A DNA stretch of 64,000 nucleotides, taken from positions 1 through 64,000 of the forward strand of contig CAJYYA010000011.1 of assembly GCA_913778905.1 (NCBI GenBank), given 5' to 3'. Source of the stretch: an uncultured Naasia sp. GTDB lineage: Bacteria; Actinomycetota; Actinomycetes; Actinomycetales; Microbacteriaceae. The translations under genes were made by a program, and so were the position numbers. Of the stretch, positions 53,484 through 61,122 are shown piece after piece. The notes beneath the pieces are model-generated. The model ran no database searches. It worked only from the letters and a program-made list of their open reading frames with translations, and was not told the origin of the DNA. How positions within the stretch are numbered: the first letter of the stretch is position 1; each line of letters begins with the position of its first letter.

Positions 53484-54868
53484 CGTCCGACCACTCCTGT
53501 TCTGTTGATGAGGGTGTCGAGCATCTCGTCCATCGCGGTCATGACGCGGGCCGCGCCCTGGAAGGCGTGCTGGTAGGTCAGCATGTCGAGGGTCTCCTCG
53601 TCGACGTCGACCGCGGTGCGCGAGAGACGATCGGCGGTGACGATGGACTCGGCGGCCTCGGCGGCGTTCGCACTCGACGTCGCGTCGCGGCTCGCCGCCC
53701 CGGCCGCGCCCACCCAATCGGTCCATGCGGTCGACGGGCTGCCCGCTCCGTGGGCGATACTCGAGATGGCGTCCGCGGCCGATGCCCCGGTCGCGGTTCT
53801 GACGGCGATGCCGGCGGCGTCGGTCGGCACGATGCGGAGTCCCTGCGCGGCGGGCACTCCCGGGGTGAACGCGAAGAAGTCGTGACCGGTCGTGCCGTCG
53901 GCCAGCGTGCCGGTCGAGTGGATCCCGTTGACCTGCGAGGCGAGGGAGGTCGCGATGCGGTCGTACACGGCCGCGGACTCCGCCCAAGCTCCGCCTTTGC
54001 CATCGGGTCGAGCGGGGGCCAGCGTCTGAATACGAGCTGCGAGCGATCCGCCGCCCAGCTCGGCAGCCGAGCCCGGGCGGTCGGCCCACCGCACCTGCAC
54101 GGGATCGGTCGAGGAGCCCGCCATCGTCTGCGAGCCCGTGAGGACCAGGTGGCGCGCCGAGGTGCCGTCGACGAGGAGGGAGCCGCCGATGGTGACGGCG
54201 ACGGTGCCGTCGTCATCTGCCGAGGCTTGAGCGCCCGTCATGCGGGTGAGGGTGGCCACGAGCTGATCCCGTTGGTCGAGCAGCGGATTGGCATCCTGCC
54301 CTCGGGATTTCGCCACGAGGATCTGGCCATTGAGTTCAGCGATCGCGTCGGCGGTGCCGTTGATGCGATCGACGTCGGTGGCGGTCTCGCCCCGTGCCCT
54401 GTCCCACCCCGCCTGCGAGGCGCGGGACGAATCGGCGAGAGCCTGCGCCACGGACTGCGACGCGGAGAGTGCGGTCCGGGCTGCGGTGGGGTCCGACGGG
54501 TTGTTGGAGAGCGCCTGGAAACTCGACCACATGGTGTCGAGGCGGGCGGAGAGACCCGTGGCGGAGGGCTCGCCCGTCACGTCCTCGATGGCCGAGGCCG
54601 TCGTCGCGACGACGTCGCGATAGGCGCTGACCGAACCCGCGTTGCGCACCGCGGCGTCCGCGAGCGCGTCGGACATGCGACGGATCCCGGTCACCGTCAC
54701 GCCGGCCTCGTGGGTGGAGACCGCGGGGACCGTGGAGGTCTGATCGACCGTTCGCCGGACATACCCCGGTGTGTTCACGTTGGCGATGTTGCCGCCGACC
54801 ACATCGAGCCCGGTGCGCGCGGCGGCCAGACCGGAGAAGGCCGCGCGTATCCCGCCGAAAGTGCTCAC
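53480..54868 (-). CDS. flgK: flagellar hook-associated protein FlgK
   Basis: A 462-residue FlgK (HAP1). The N-terminal rod/hook signature is clear: AFSGLAAARTGLDVVGGNIA followed by NVNTPGYVRRTV. The C-terminus has EETLDMLTYQHAFQGAARVM and TAMDEMLDTLINRTG. It is shorter than enterobacterial FlgK (about 550 residues), with a reduced central domain. A GTG start at 54868 lies 1 bp beyond the flgN stop. It is the target of the FlgN chaperone encoded just upstream. Confidence 0.93.
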   Translation of the reverse strand: MSTFGGIRAAFSGLAAARTGLDVVGGNIANVNTPGYVRRTVDQTSTVPAVSTHEAGVTVTGIRRMSDALADAAVRNAGSVSAYRDVVATTASAIEDVTGEPSATGLSARLDTMWSSFQALSNNPSDPTAARTALSASQSVAQALADSSRASQAGWDRARGETATDVDRINGTADAIAELNGQILVAKSRGQDANPLLDQRDQLVATLTRMTGAQASADDDGTVAVTIGGSLLVDGTSARHLVLTGSQTMAGSSTDPVQVRWADRPGSAAELGGGSLAARIQTLAPARPDGKGGAWAESAAVYDRIATSLASQVNGIHSTGTLADGTTGHDFFAFTPGVPAAQGLRIVPTDAAGIAVRTATGASAADAISSIAHGAGSPSTAWTDWVGAAGAASRDATSSANAAEAAESIVTADRLSRTAVDVDEETLDMLTYQHAFQGAARVMTAMDEMLDTLINRTGVVGR

Positions 54869-54869
54869 G

Positions 54870-55346
54870 TCAGGCCCGGCGGTCGATCAGGGCGGCACCG
54901 GCGTTGCGAGACCCGGTGTAGGAGTCGGCCGAGCCGGTGCCGTCGAGTCGTGACAGCGTGTCCTTCGTCGCGCGCTGGGCCGCACGCAGGTGCTGGAGGT
55001 TGATGTCGCGAACACGGGCGATCTCGTGGGCCTGCGCCGTCAGGGCTTCGAGATGGGAGGTGAGGATCTCGCTCCAGGCGGGTGAGGGCGCTGCCTCAGC
55101 GAGCTCGCGAAGTGTCGCTCCGTCGTCCAGGCCCCACTCGTGCGCCACGGCTGCGCTCTCGACCGTGCGCTGCAGCTCCGATGTGCGGAGCCGGTCGAGC
55201 ACTTGCTCGACCTCCTTCGTGGCGAAGGGGATCCACTTGGTCTTGCCTGCGGCGAGGAGGAGGTGCTCCTCCTCCAGTTTGAAGACGAGCAGGTCCAACA
55301 TCTCGCGCTCGCGCCACAGCAGTGTGGACAGCTCGTTGGCACCCAT
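54870..55346 (-). CDS. flgN: flagellar chaperone FlgN
   Basis: A 158-residue, mainly helical protein of the FlgN family, a cytoplasmic export chaperone for FlgK and FlgL. The N-terminal helix (ANELSTLLWREREMLDLLVF, KLEEEHLLLAAGKTKW) carries the family pattern; the C-terminal helix includes QLVELQ-like spacing in VRDINLQHLRAAQRATKDTL. Position directly before flgK supports the call. A probable FliA-type promoter lies 81-107 bp upstream. Confidence 0.82.
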   Translation of the reverse strand: MGANELSTLLWREREMLDLLVFKLEEEHLLLAAGKTKWIPFATKEVEQVLDRLRTSELQRTVESAAVAHEWGLDDGATLRELAEAAPSPAWSEILTSHLEALTAQAHEIARVRDINLQHLRAAQRATKDTLSRLDGTGSADSYTGSRNAGAALIDRRA

Positions 55347-55426
55347 GGGGTCGGTCCTTCTCGGGTCGGTCGTGAGTGGGATCTCGTGCGGATCGAGGGA
55401 GATCTATTCGGGGTCGTAGTCACAAC

Positions 55427-55453
55427 TGTCGGCCGACATCCCGGTGTCGTAAG
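55427..55453 (-). promoter_or_regulatory. probable FliA-type promoter of flgN-flgK-flgL-fliW
   Basis: On the minus strand CTTACG (55453-55448) and CCGACA are arranged like the fliC and flgB promoters: CTTA, 18 bp, CGACA. The -10 overlaps a perfect palindrome TGTCGGCCGACA (55427-55438). It differs from the other two at one base in each box. Confidence 0.5.
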
Positions 55454-55478
55454 TAGACACGCAGGGCCACGGATGTAC

Positions 55479-55497
55479 AGCCCCCGGGATGGGGGCT
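55479..55497. terminator. terminator-like hairpin in the flgN-fliA gap
   Basis: AGCCCCC and GGGGGCT enclose GGGAT and are followed by TTATTTC on the plus strand. It lies 142 bp before fliA, so it could attenuate fliA or stop upstream plus-strand transcription. Confidence 0.5.
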
Positions 55498-55556
55498 TTA
55501 TTTCGACCGGCGTGTCAGCGTCCAATATGTCTTGAAGGTCCCTTATTTTCAGATCA

Positions 55557-55573
55557 GCCCCCGAGTCGGGGGC
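55557..55573. other. second C-rich hairpin in the fliA leader
   Basis: GCCCCCG and CGGGGGC enclose AGT. The left arms of this and the hairpin at 55479 share CAGCCCCCG. It lies 66 bp before fliA. Together the 292-bp gap 55347-55638 contains these two hairpins and the flgN promoter, with no gene. Confidence 0.45.
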
Positions 55574-55638
55574 GGCGGAGGGGTCCGCGGTCGTGGTGCA
55601 GAGGGGTCTGCGCCTCGTGAGGAATCGGGGAAAGCTCA

Positions 55639-56496
55639 GTGGGGGAACAGCGCTCTCTGCGCGCGCGCAACGCGCTCGTCGAGGAGAATCTGGCGTTCGT
55701 CGGATACCTCGTGAACGACGTGTGGTCACGTGCCACCCACCTGTCGCGGGACGAGCTGGCATCCGCGGGCGCGTTGGGTCTGGTCATGGCAGCCGAGACC
55801 TTCGACGAGTCTCTGGGTGTGCCGTTCGGAGCGTACGCTCGCCGCCGGATCCTCGGCGCGATCGCCGATGACATGCGTTCCGCCGACTGGGCGAGTCGGA
55901 CCACGCGCAAACGGATCAAGGAGTCGCTGTCCGTTCAGGAGAGCCTGACGTCCGCGCTGGGCCGGGTCCCCTCGGTCGACGAGCTCGCCTCCGCGCTCGG
56001 CACGGACCGCCAGTCCGTCAGCGAGGCTCTCGCCGACGCGGGCCGCACGGTGACCAACTTCGACGACTCCGCGGCCGATCAGATCGCCGCCGATGTCGTC
56101 TCTCCCGAGGAGGGTCTGCTGGTCGACGAGAGGCAGCGCTACGTCCTCGCAGCGGTCGCCGCGCTCCCCGAGCGGATGCGCTTCATCGTCGAGCAGGTGT
56201 ACTTCGGGGAGCGGACCGTCGGCGAGATCGCGAGCGAGCTCGGCATGACCCACTCCGCCGTCTCCCAGCAGCGTGCGGAGGCCGTCCGACTCATGCGCGA
56301 CGGTCTCGAAGCTCACTACCCGGACGCCCCCGTCGTGAGCGAGGCGGAGCCCGTCGTGCATTCGCGCATCGCGCCCGCACGCAGGGGTGCGTATGTCGCC
56401 CGTTTCGGTGAGTTCGTCGCCGCTCAGGCGCTGCGCACCGAGACCGTCGGCGCCGTCCCCGGCGACGACCGGCCCGTCGTCGCGCGCCTCGCGTGA
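55639..56496 (+). CDS. fliA: flagellar sigma factor FliA-like
   Basis: A 285-residue sigma-70-family factor of the FliA/SigD type. Region 2 runs from ENLAFVGYLVNDVWSRATHL through GALGLVMAAETFDESLGVPF to YARRRILGAIADDMRSADW, the last being typical of FliA. Region 3 has LSVQESLTSALGRVPSVDEL; region 4 is the helix-turn-helix TVGEIASELGMTHSAVSQQR. About 55 extra residues follow. The GTG start has GGGGAAAG just upstream. It should direct transcription from the CTAACG-18-CGATA promoters before fliC and flgB. Confidence 0.9.
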   Translation: MGEQRSLRARNALVEENLAFVGYLVNDVWSRATHLSRDELASAGALGLVMAAETFDESLGVPFGAYARRRILGAIADDMRSADWASRTTRKRIKESLSVQESLTSALGRVPSVDELASALGTDRQSVSEALADAGRTVTNFDDSAADQIAADVVSPEEGLLVDERQRYVLAAVAALPERMRFIVEQVYFGERTVGEIASELGMTHSAVSQQRAEAVRLMRDGLEAHYPDAPVVSEAEPVVHSRIAPARRGAYVARFGEFVAAQALRTETVGAVPGDDRPVVARLA

Positions 56497-56538
56497 AGTG
56501 ACGTCCCCAGAACCATGCCCCCCTTTCGGGGAGGGCCG

Positions 56539-56566
56539 CTAACGACTGCGCCGTCGGCGACGATAG
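56539..56566 (+). promoter_or_regulatory. FliA-type promoter of fliC
   Basis: CTAACG (from 56539) and ACGATAG, with CTAA and CGATA separated by exactly 18 bp (56543-56560). This fits a sigma-28 promoter (TAA, about 15 bp, GCCGATA) and matches the flgB promoter. The leader would be about 55 nt. Confidence 0.7.
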
Positions 56567-56626
56567 CTCGCTGATGTCGGACCACGGATGGACCGGCGCG
56601 AATCCCACAACTCACGGAGGAACACA

Positions 56627-57778
56627 ATGGGTTTCCAGATCAACACCAACGTCAGTGCGCTGAACACGTACCGCAACCTGTCGAGCACGCAGAACTCGAT
56701 GTCGAAGTCGCTCGAGAAGCTCTCGAGCGGTCTCCGCATCAACCGCGCCGCTGACGACGCGGCCGGCCTCACCATCTCCGAGGGCATCAAGTCGCAGGTG
56801 AACGGCCTCGCGGTCGCCTCCCGCAACGCCCAGGACGGCATCTCGGTCGTGCAGACGGCCGACGGTGCTCTGGGTGAGGCGCAGACCGTTCTCCAGCGTC
56901 TGCGCGACCTCGCCGTTCAGGCCGGAAACGACTCGAACAGCGACGAGGCACGCACCGCCATCAGCACCGAGGCGACCAGCCTCGTCTCGGAGCTCGACCG
57001 TATCGGCAAGTCCGTGAACTTCAACGGGAAGAACCTGCTCGACGGGTCCACCAGCAACATGAGCTTCCAGGTGGGCGCCGACGGCGACACCCAGAGCCAG
57101 GTGTCGCTGAACCTGTCGGGTGCGAACCTCGTGTCGGTCGCCTCGTCGCTCAGCGCCTCGGGCAAGACCACGTTCACCACGGATGACACCAAGGTCACCT
57201 CGCTGACGGCCGCCTCGACCTTCACCTCGACGAAGGGCGGAGTCGCCACCAGCGTCTCGGTCGACATCAGCTCGACCACCTCGGTGGCCAGCGCCGTCGA
57301 CGCGCTCAACTCGAACGCGGCCTTCAGCTCGAAGTTCTCCGCGGTCCTGGTGAAGGACAACGCCGGCGTGACCACCGGATTCTCGGTGGCGGCGAAGGAT
57401 GGCGGAGTGGTCTCCGTCGACGCGACATCGGCTGGTGCCGGTGCTCTCGGCGCCGGCGTGGCGACCAGTGCCGCCATCAGCTTCGGTTCGGCCTCGGCCG
57501 CGCAGTCGTCGATCAACGCCATCGACGCGCAGATCAACGCCGTGTCGACTCAGCGTTCGGCCCTCGGTGCGCTGCAGAACCGTTTCGAGAGCGCGATCAA
57601 CACCATCGCGGTCTCGAGCGAGAACCTGACCGCGGCCCGCAGCCGCATCACCGACGTCGACATGGCGAAGGAGATGGTGAACTACACGCGTTCGCAGATC
57701 CTCAGCCAGTCCGGCACGGCGATGCTCGCGCAGGCCAACCAGGGCCCGCAGCTCGCGCTGCAGCTGCTCCGCGGCTGA
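56627..57778 (+). CDS. fliC: flagellin
   Basis: A 383-residue flagellin. The N-terminal D0/D1 helices (MGFQINTNVSALNTYRNLSS; SLEKLSSGLRINRAADDAAG) and the C-terminal ones (LTAARSRITDVDMAKEMVNY; TRSQILSQSGTAMLAQANQG, ending LQLLRG) are strongly conserved. The central variable domain is moderate in size and rich in Ser, Thr and Ala. GGAGG (56616-56620) lies 6 nt before the ATG at 56627. It has its own FliA-type promoter and a GC-rich hairpin before fliD. Only one flagellin gene is present in the window. Confidence 0.97.
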   Translation: MGFQINTNVSALNTYRNLSSTQNSMSKSLEKLSSGLRINRAADDAAGLTISEGIKSQVNGLAVASRNAQDGISVVQTADGALGEAQTVLQRLRDLAVQAGNDSNSDEARTAISTEATSLVSELDRIGKSVNFNGKNLLDGSTSNMSFQVGADGDTQSQVSLNLSGANLVSVASSLSASGKTTFTTDDTKVTSLTAASTFTSTKGGVATSVSVDISSTTSVASAVDALNSNAAFSSKFSAVLVKDNAGVTTGFSVAAKDGGVVSVDATSAGAGALGAGVATSAAISFGSASAAQSSINAIDAQINAVSTQRSALGALQNRFESAINTIAVSSENLTAARSRITDVDMAKEMVNYTRSQILSQSGTAMLAQANQGPQLALQLLRG

Positions 57779-57793
57779 TCCGGTTAGGTGCCG

Positions 57794-57824
57794 GCGGCGC
57801 GATCGGATCCCCCGACCGCGCCGC
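57794..57824 (+). terminator. partial terminator/attenuator between fliC and fliD
   Basis: GCGGCGCG (57794-57801) and CGCGCCGC (57817-57824) form an 8-bp stem extended by TCGG/CCGA after one mismatch. There is no T run. It may lower fliD expression relative to fliC. Confidence 0.5.
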
Positions 57825-57868
57825 TGGTGCCGCTCCGCCCACTGCTCGACGACGAAGGGTCCGAGGTC

Positions 57869-59209
57869 TTGGCCACAGGCATCGACGGCATCGCCAGCGG
57901 CCTCAACACGACGTCGCTGATCAACAGCTTCATGAGCATCGAGGGGCGCCCTCAGGCTCAGCTCAAGACAAAGCTCGCGACGGTCTCGTCGCGCGATGCG
58001 GCCCTGCGCAGTCTCAACCTGAGTCTCTCCGCCCTCACCACGAAGGCGGGGGATGCGGCCAAGGCGGCATCGGTTCTCAAGGCGAGCTCGTCGTCCGACG
58101 CGGCGACGGTGGGGATCACCTCGAGCGCCGATGCGAGGCCGACGCAACTCACCTTCTCGGTCGGTCGGCTCGCGGCCGCCCAGGTCAGCGTCAGCGACGC
58201 GATGAGCGTGTGGCCCGATACTCCCGCGACCCTCACCGTGCTGGGGGCTGGGGGTCGGAAGGTCACGGTCACCGCCGCGTCGACCTCGCTCGACGACGTC
58301 GCGAAGGCCGTCAACTCTACTTCGGCGGGGGTTCAGGCCTCGGTCGTGTCGCTGGGCGACGGGACGTCCCGCCTCCAGTTCCGGGCCTCGGCCACGGGGT
58401 CGGCAGCGGGCTTCACGGTTTTCCGCGGCGACTCCGACGCCGTCCAGGCCGGCACGGCTCAGGCGGTCGGCACGATCGTCTCCGCCGCCGCCGACGCCCA
58501 GATCACGCTGTGGCCCGGATCGTCCGCGGCGCAGACGGTCAGCTCGGCGACCAACACCTTCTCCTCGCTCGCGGCCGGGGTCGAGGTCAAGGTCACGAAG
58601 ATGCAGTCCGATCCGGTCACCGTCACGGTCGCTCGCGACGACGACTCGGGCGCCGCTGCCGCCGCAGCCATGGTCTCGGACATCGCGTCCGTCCTCGCCA
58701 CGATCAAGGGGCGCTCCGCCTCGACGACCGCCGTGGACTCGACGGGCAAGCAGACGACCTCCGCTGGCGTCTTCGCGGGGAACGGACTCGTGCGCCGAGT
58801 CTCCGAGGCGCTGCGCAACGCCATCGGATCTTCGGTCGACGGGGTCTCGCCGTCCAAGGTGGGGATCTCGATCGACAAGACCGGCGTGGTCCAGTTCGAC
58901 AAGACCGTCTACCTGGCAGCTCTCGCCGCCGACCGGGACGGCACCCAGAAGATCTTCTCCACGATCGCCAACCGGGTCTCCGCGGCGGCGGATGCCGCAT
59001 CCGACAAAGCCGATGGATACGTCACCGCCACGATCACCGGCTCGCAGATCGAGCAGCGTTCGCTGGGGGACCAGATCTCGGCCTGGGACGTCCGACTCGC
59101 CACCCGCCGCTCCGCCCTCGAGAAGCAGTACAAGAGCCTCGAGACCCTCATCGGCAGCCTGCAGACGCAGTCGAACTACCTGACTTCACAGCTCAGCAAG
59201 CTCTCCTGA
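57869..59209 (+). CDS. fliD: flagellar filament cap protein FliD (HAP2)
   Basis: A 446-residue filament-capping protein. The N-terminus ATGIDGIASGLNTTSLINSF followed by MSIEGRPQAQLKTKL is the FliD signature; the C-terminal domain has VGISIDKTGVVQFDKTVYLA and ends in a coiled-coil-like LATRRSALEKQYKSLETLIG, SLQTQSNYLTSQLSKLS. The TTG at 57869 is chosen because it gives the family N-terminus; upstream in-frame sequence (27 codons) is unrelated. It lies in fliC-fliD-fliS-fliT-like order. Confidence 0.92.
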   Translation: MATGIDGIASGLNTTSLINSFMSIEGRPQAQLKTKLATVSSRDAALRSLNLSLSALTTKAGDAAKAASVLKASSSSDAATVGITSSADARPTQLTFSVGRLAAAQVSVSDAMSVWPDTPATLTVLGAGGRKVTVTAASTSLDDVAKAVNSTSAGVQASVVSLGDGTSRLQFRASATGSAAGFTVFRGDSDAVQAGTAQAVGTIVSAAADAQITLWPGSSAAQTVSSATNTFSSLAAGVEVKVTKMQSDPVTVTVARDDDSGAAAAAAMVSDIASVLATIKGRSASTTAVDSTGKQTTSAGVFAGNGLVRRVSEALRNAIGSSVDGVSPSKVGISIDKTGVVQFDKTVYLAALAADRDGTQKIFSTIANRVSAAADAASDKADGYVTATITGSQIEQRSLGDQISAWDVRLATRRSALEKQYKSLETLIGSLQTQSNYLTSQLSKLS

Positions 59210-59231
59210 CGAACAACGAAAGCCCTTTCCC

Positions 59232-59651
59232 ATGACTATCGCCGACTTCGCCCGCACTTCGTACGGCCGCGACAACGTGCTGTCCGCATCGCCCGCCCGC
59301 ATCCTCACGATGCTGTTCGACCGGCTCATGCTCGACCTCGCCCGCGCGGAGAGCGCCCAGGAGCAGAAGGACTGGACGGCCGCGTCGAAGCAGCTGGTCC
59401 ACGCCCAGGCGATCGTCGCCGAGCTGACCTCGTCGCTCCGCCCCGAACTGTGGGAGGGCGGCCCCGGCCTCCTCTCGATCTACCACTACGTGACGCGCGC
59501 CCTCATCGCGGCGAACATCGGGCACGACATCGAGCGCACCCGCGAGTGCTCGCAGCTCCTCGAGCCCCTGCGCGCCGCCTGGCACGAGGCGTCGAGCGCC
59601 GCAGCTCCCGCGCCCGCTGCTCCGACCGGGCAGATCCGTCACTATGCCTGA
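59232..59651 (+). CDS. fliS: flagellin chaperone FliS
   Basis: A 139-residue FliS protein. The N-terminus has the YG...NVLSASPARILTMLFDRLML pattern and the middle has LLSIYHYVTRALIAANIGHD, both typical. It binds the flagellin C-terminus and prevents premature polymerisation in the cytoplasm. The C-terminus is Ala/Pro-rich. It starts 22 bp after fliD and overlaps the next small gene by 8 bp. Confidence 0.94.
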   Translation: MTIADFARTSYGRDNVLSASPARILTMLFDRLMLDLARAESAQEQKDWTAASKQLVHAQAIVAELTSSLRPELWEGGPGLLSIYHYVTRALIAANIGHDIERTRECSQLLEPLRAAWHEASSAAAPAPAAPTGQIRHYA

Positions 59652-59934
59652 CTCGGATTGGGGAGCGATCCTCGACCGCTTCGAAGCCGACCTCGAGCGC
59701 GGGGCCGCCGGCGCCACGGACTCGTGGGTCGACTGGACGCCGCCCGCCGAATCCCTTCCTCTGACACCGGCGAGTGCCGATCGCGCCCGCCGCGTGCTGA
59801 ACCGACAGCGGGAGCTCCTGGCGCGCCTTCGTGCGGCGCAGGAAGGGATAGCCGAGGAGCTGCAGGTCCTGCGTTCCTCGCCTCGCCCGGCCGCATCCCT
59901 CGGCGGCGCGGCGTATCTCGATCGAACGGGCTGA
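59644..59934 (+). CDS. small helical protein after fliS, possible FliT-type chaperone
   Basis: A 96-residue protein with an acidic N-terminal half (SDWGAILDRFEADLERGAAG) and a C-terminal helix-rich half (SADRARRVLNRQRELLARLR, AAQEGIAEELQVLRSS). Its position directly after fliS, the 8-bp overlap and the small helical character fit FliT, which chaperones FliD. Sequence similarity is too weak to name it with certainty. It ends 58 bp before the flgB promoter. Confidence 0.7.
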   Translation: MPDSDWGAILDRFEADLERGAAGATDSWVDWTPPAESLPLTPASADRARRVLNRQRELLARLRAAQEGIAEELQVLRSSPRPAASLGGAAYLDRTG

Positions 59935-59991
59935 CCGGCGAAGCCGACGGGACGGCGGATTTCGGTGGAGCGAAAAAGTCGTGATCCATTG

Positions 59992-60018
59992 CTAACGCGT
60001 CCGCTCGGGCGACCGATA
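59992..60018 (+). promoter_or_regulatory. FliA-type promoter of the flgB operon
   Basis: CTAACG (from 59992) and CCGATAA, with CTAA and CGATA separated by 18 bp (59996-60013), identical in spacing to the fliC promoter. The predicted leader is about 75 nt. Its presence suggests that basal-body genes are also at least partly under FliA here. Confidence 0.65.
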
Positions 60019-60098
60019 ACTGACATCGGACCCATGATGGGCGCCATCAGATGAGGCCACGGATCGGCCGTACGCGACATTCGAAGAATGGATGCGAC

Positions 60099-60440
60099 GT
60101 GTTCGATTCCGTCACCATCTCCGCCCTCGGCTCGGCCCTCGACGGCCTCGCCGAGCGCCAGCGCGCGACCGCGCAGAACGTCGCGAACGTCAACACCCCG
60201 AACTACCGAGCCAAACAGGTCGACTTCGAGCAGGCGCTCATCCGCGGAGTCGAGCAGGGCAACGGCCATGTCGTCGCGCGCACGACGGAGTCATCCGAAC
60301 CCACACGGCTCGACGGCAACAACGTCAACATGGACCAAGAGACGCTCATGAACGTCGAGACGGTCCTCCGCTACCAGTTCGCGAGCCGTGCCGTCACGCA
60401 CGAGTTCTCCATGCTCCGCACCGCCATCAGGACCAACTGA
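60099..60440 (+). CDS. flgB: flagellar basal-body rod protein FlgB
   Basis: A 113-residue proximal-rod protein. The N-terminus MFDSVTISALGSALDGLAER and the rod signature NVANVNTPNYRAKQVDFEQA are diagnostic; the C-terminus has NMDQETLMNVETVLRYQFAS. The GTG at 60099 gives the correct family start; an earlier in-frame ATG (60051) would add 16 unrelated residues. It opens flgB-flgC-fliE-fliF-fliG-fliH, with each stop touching or overlapping the next start. Confidence 0.94.
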   Translation: MFDSVTISALGSALDGLAERQRATAQNVANVNTPNYRAKQVDFEQALIRGVEQGNGHVVARTTESSEPTRLDGNNVNMDQETLMNVETVLRYQFASRAVTHEFSMLRTAIRTN

Positions 60441-60826
60441 TGGACGCCATCGGCATCGCGGCCAGCGCCCTCACCACCCACCGCAAGTGGATGGATGCCA
60501 TCTCCGACAACCTCGCCAACATCAACACGGCGACCCGGACGAGCGAGGCGGCCTTCCAGGAGCGGTTCATCGAGGTCGTCGAGAAGCGGGGCACCGAGGG
60601 CGTCGAAGCCCGCTCGGTGCAGTTCGGCGACCCCGAGGGGCGGCTGACCTACGCCCCCGATCATCCGCTGGCCGATGAGAACGGCTACATCCGTCTGCCC
60701 GACATCGACATGGGTGCGCAGATGGGCCACCTCATCCTCGCCCAGCGCGGATACCAGGCCAACGCCGCCATCGTCGACCGCGCCAAGTCGAGCTACGAGG
60801 CCGCCATCCAGATCGGCAGGTCGTGA
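60440..60826 (+). CDS. flgC: flagellar basal-body rod protein FlgC
   Basis: A 128-residue proximal-rod protein with the N-terminal signature MDAISDNLANINTATRTSEA and the C-terminal VDMGAQ-like IDMGAQMGHLILAQRGYQAN followed by AAIVDRAKSSYEAAIQIGR. The ATG shares its A with the flgB TGA stop. It assembles with FlgB and FliE at the MS ring. Confidence 0.95.
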   Translation: MDAIGIAASALTTHRKWMDAISDNLANINTATRTSEAAFQERFIEVVEKRGTEGVEARSVQFGDPEGRLTYAPDHPLADENGYIRLPDIDMGAQMGHLILAQRGYQANAAIVDRAKSSYEAAIQIGRS

Positions 60827-61122
60827 GCTTCGCGGTAGGGCCCATCGGCGGTGCCCTGCCCATCGGCACCGGTGCAGTGCAGGGCGTCCAGAAGTCCGGC
60901 GGGGCGAGCTTCGGCCAGATCATGAGCACCGCGCTGAGCGAGGTGCAGAACACTCAGAAGACCGCCGAGAGCACGGCACTGAAGGCGGTCACGGGTGACA
61001 TGACCGACATCCACAACGCCACCATCGCCGCCACTCGCGCGCAGGTCACGCTCGAACTGGTCGCCACCGTCCGCAACAAGGGCGTCGAGGCCTTCAACGA
61101 CATCATGAGGATGCAGGCCTGA
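60823..61122 (+). CDS. fliE: flagellar hook-basal body complex protein FliE
   Basis: A 99-residue FliE. Family features are ASFGQIMSTALSEVQNTQKT and the C-terminal ATRAQVTLELVATVRNKGVE followed by AFNDIMRMQ. It links the MS ring to the rod. The GTG start overlaps the flgC stop in a GTGA, and its stop touches the fliF start by 1 bp. Confidence 0.93.
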   Translation: MSFAVGPIGGALPIGTGAVQGVQKSGGASFGQIMSTALSEVQNTQKTAESTALKAVTGDMTDIHNATIAATRAQVTLELVATVRNKGVEAFNDIMRMQA

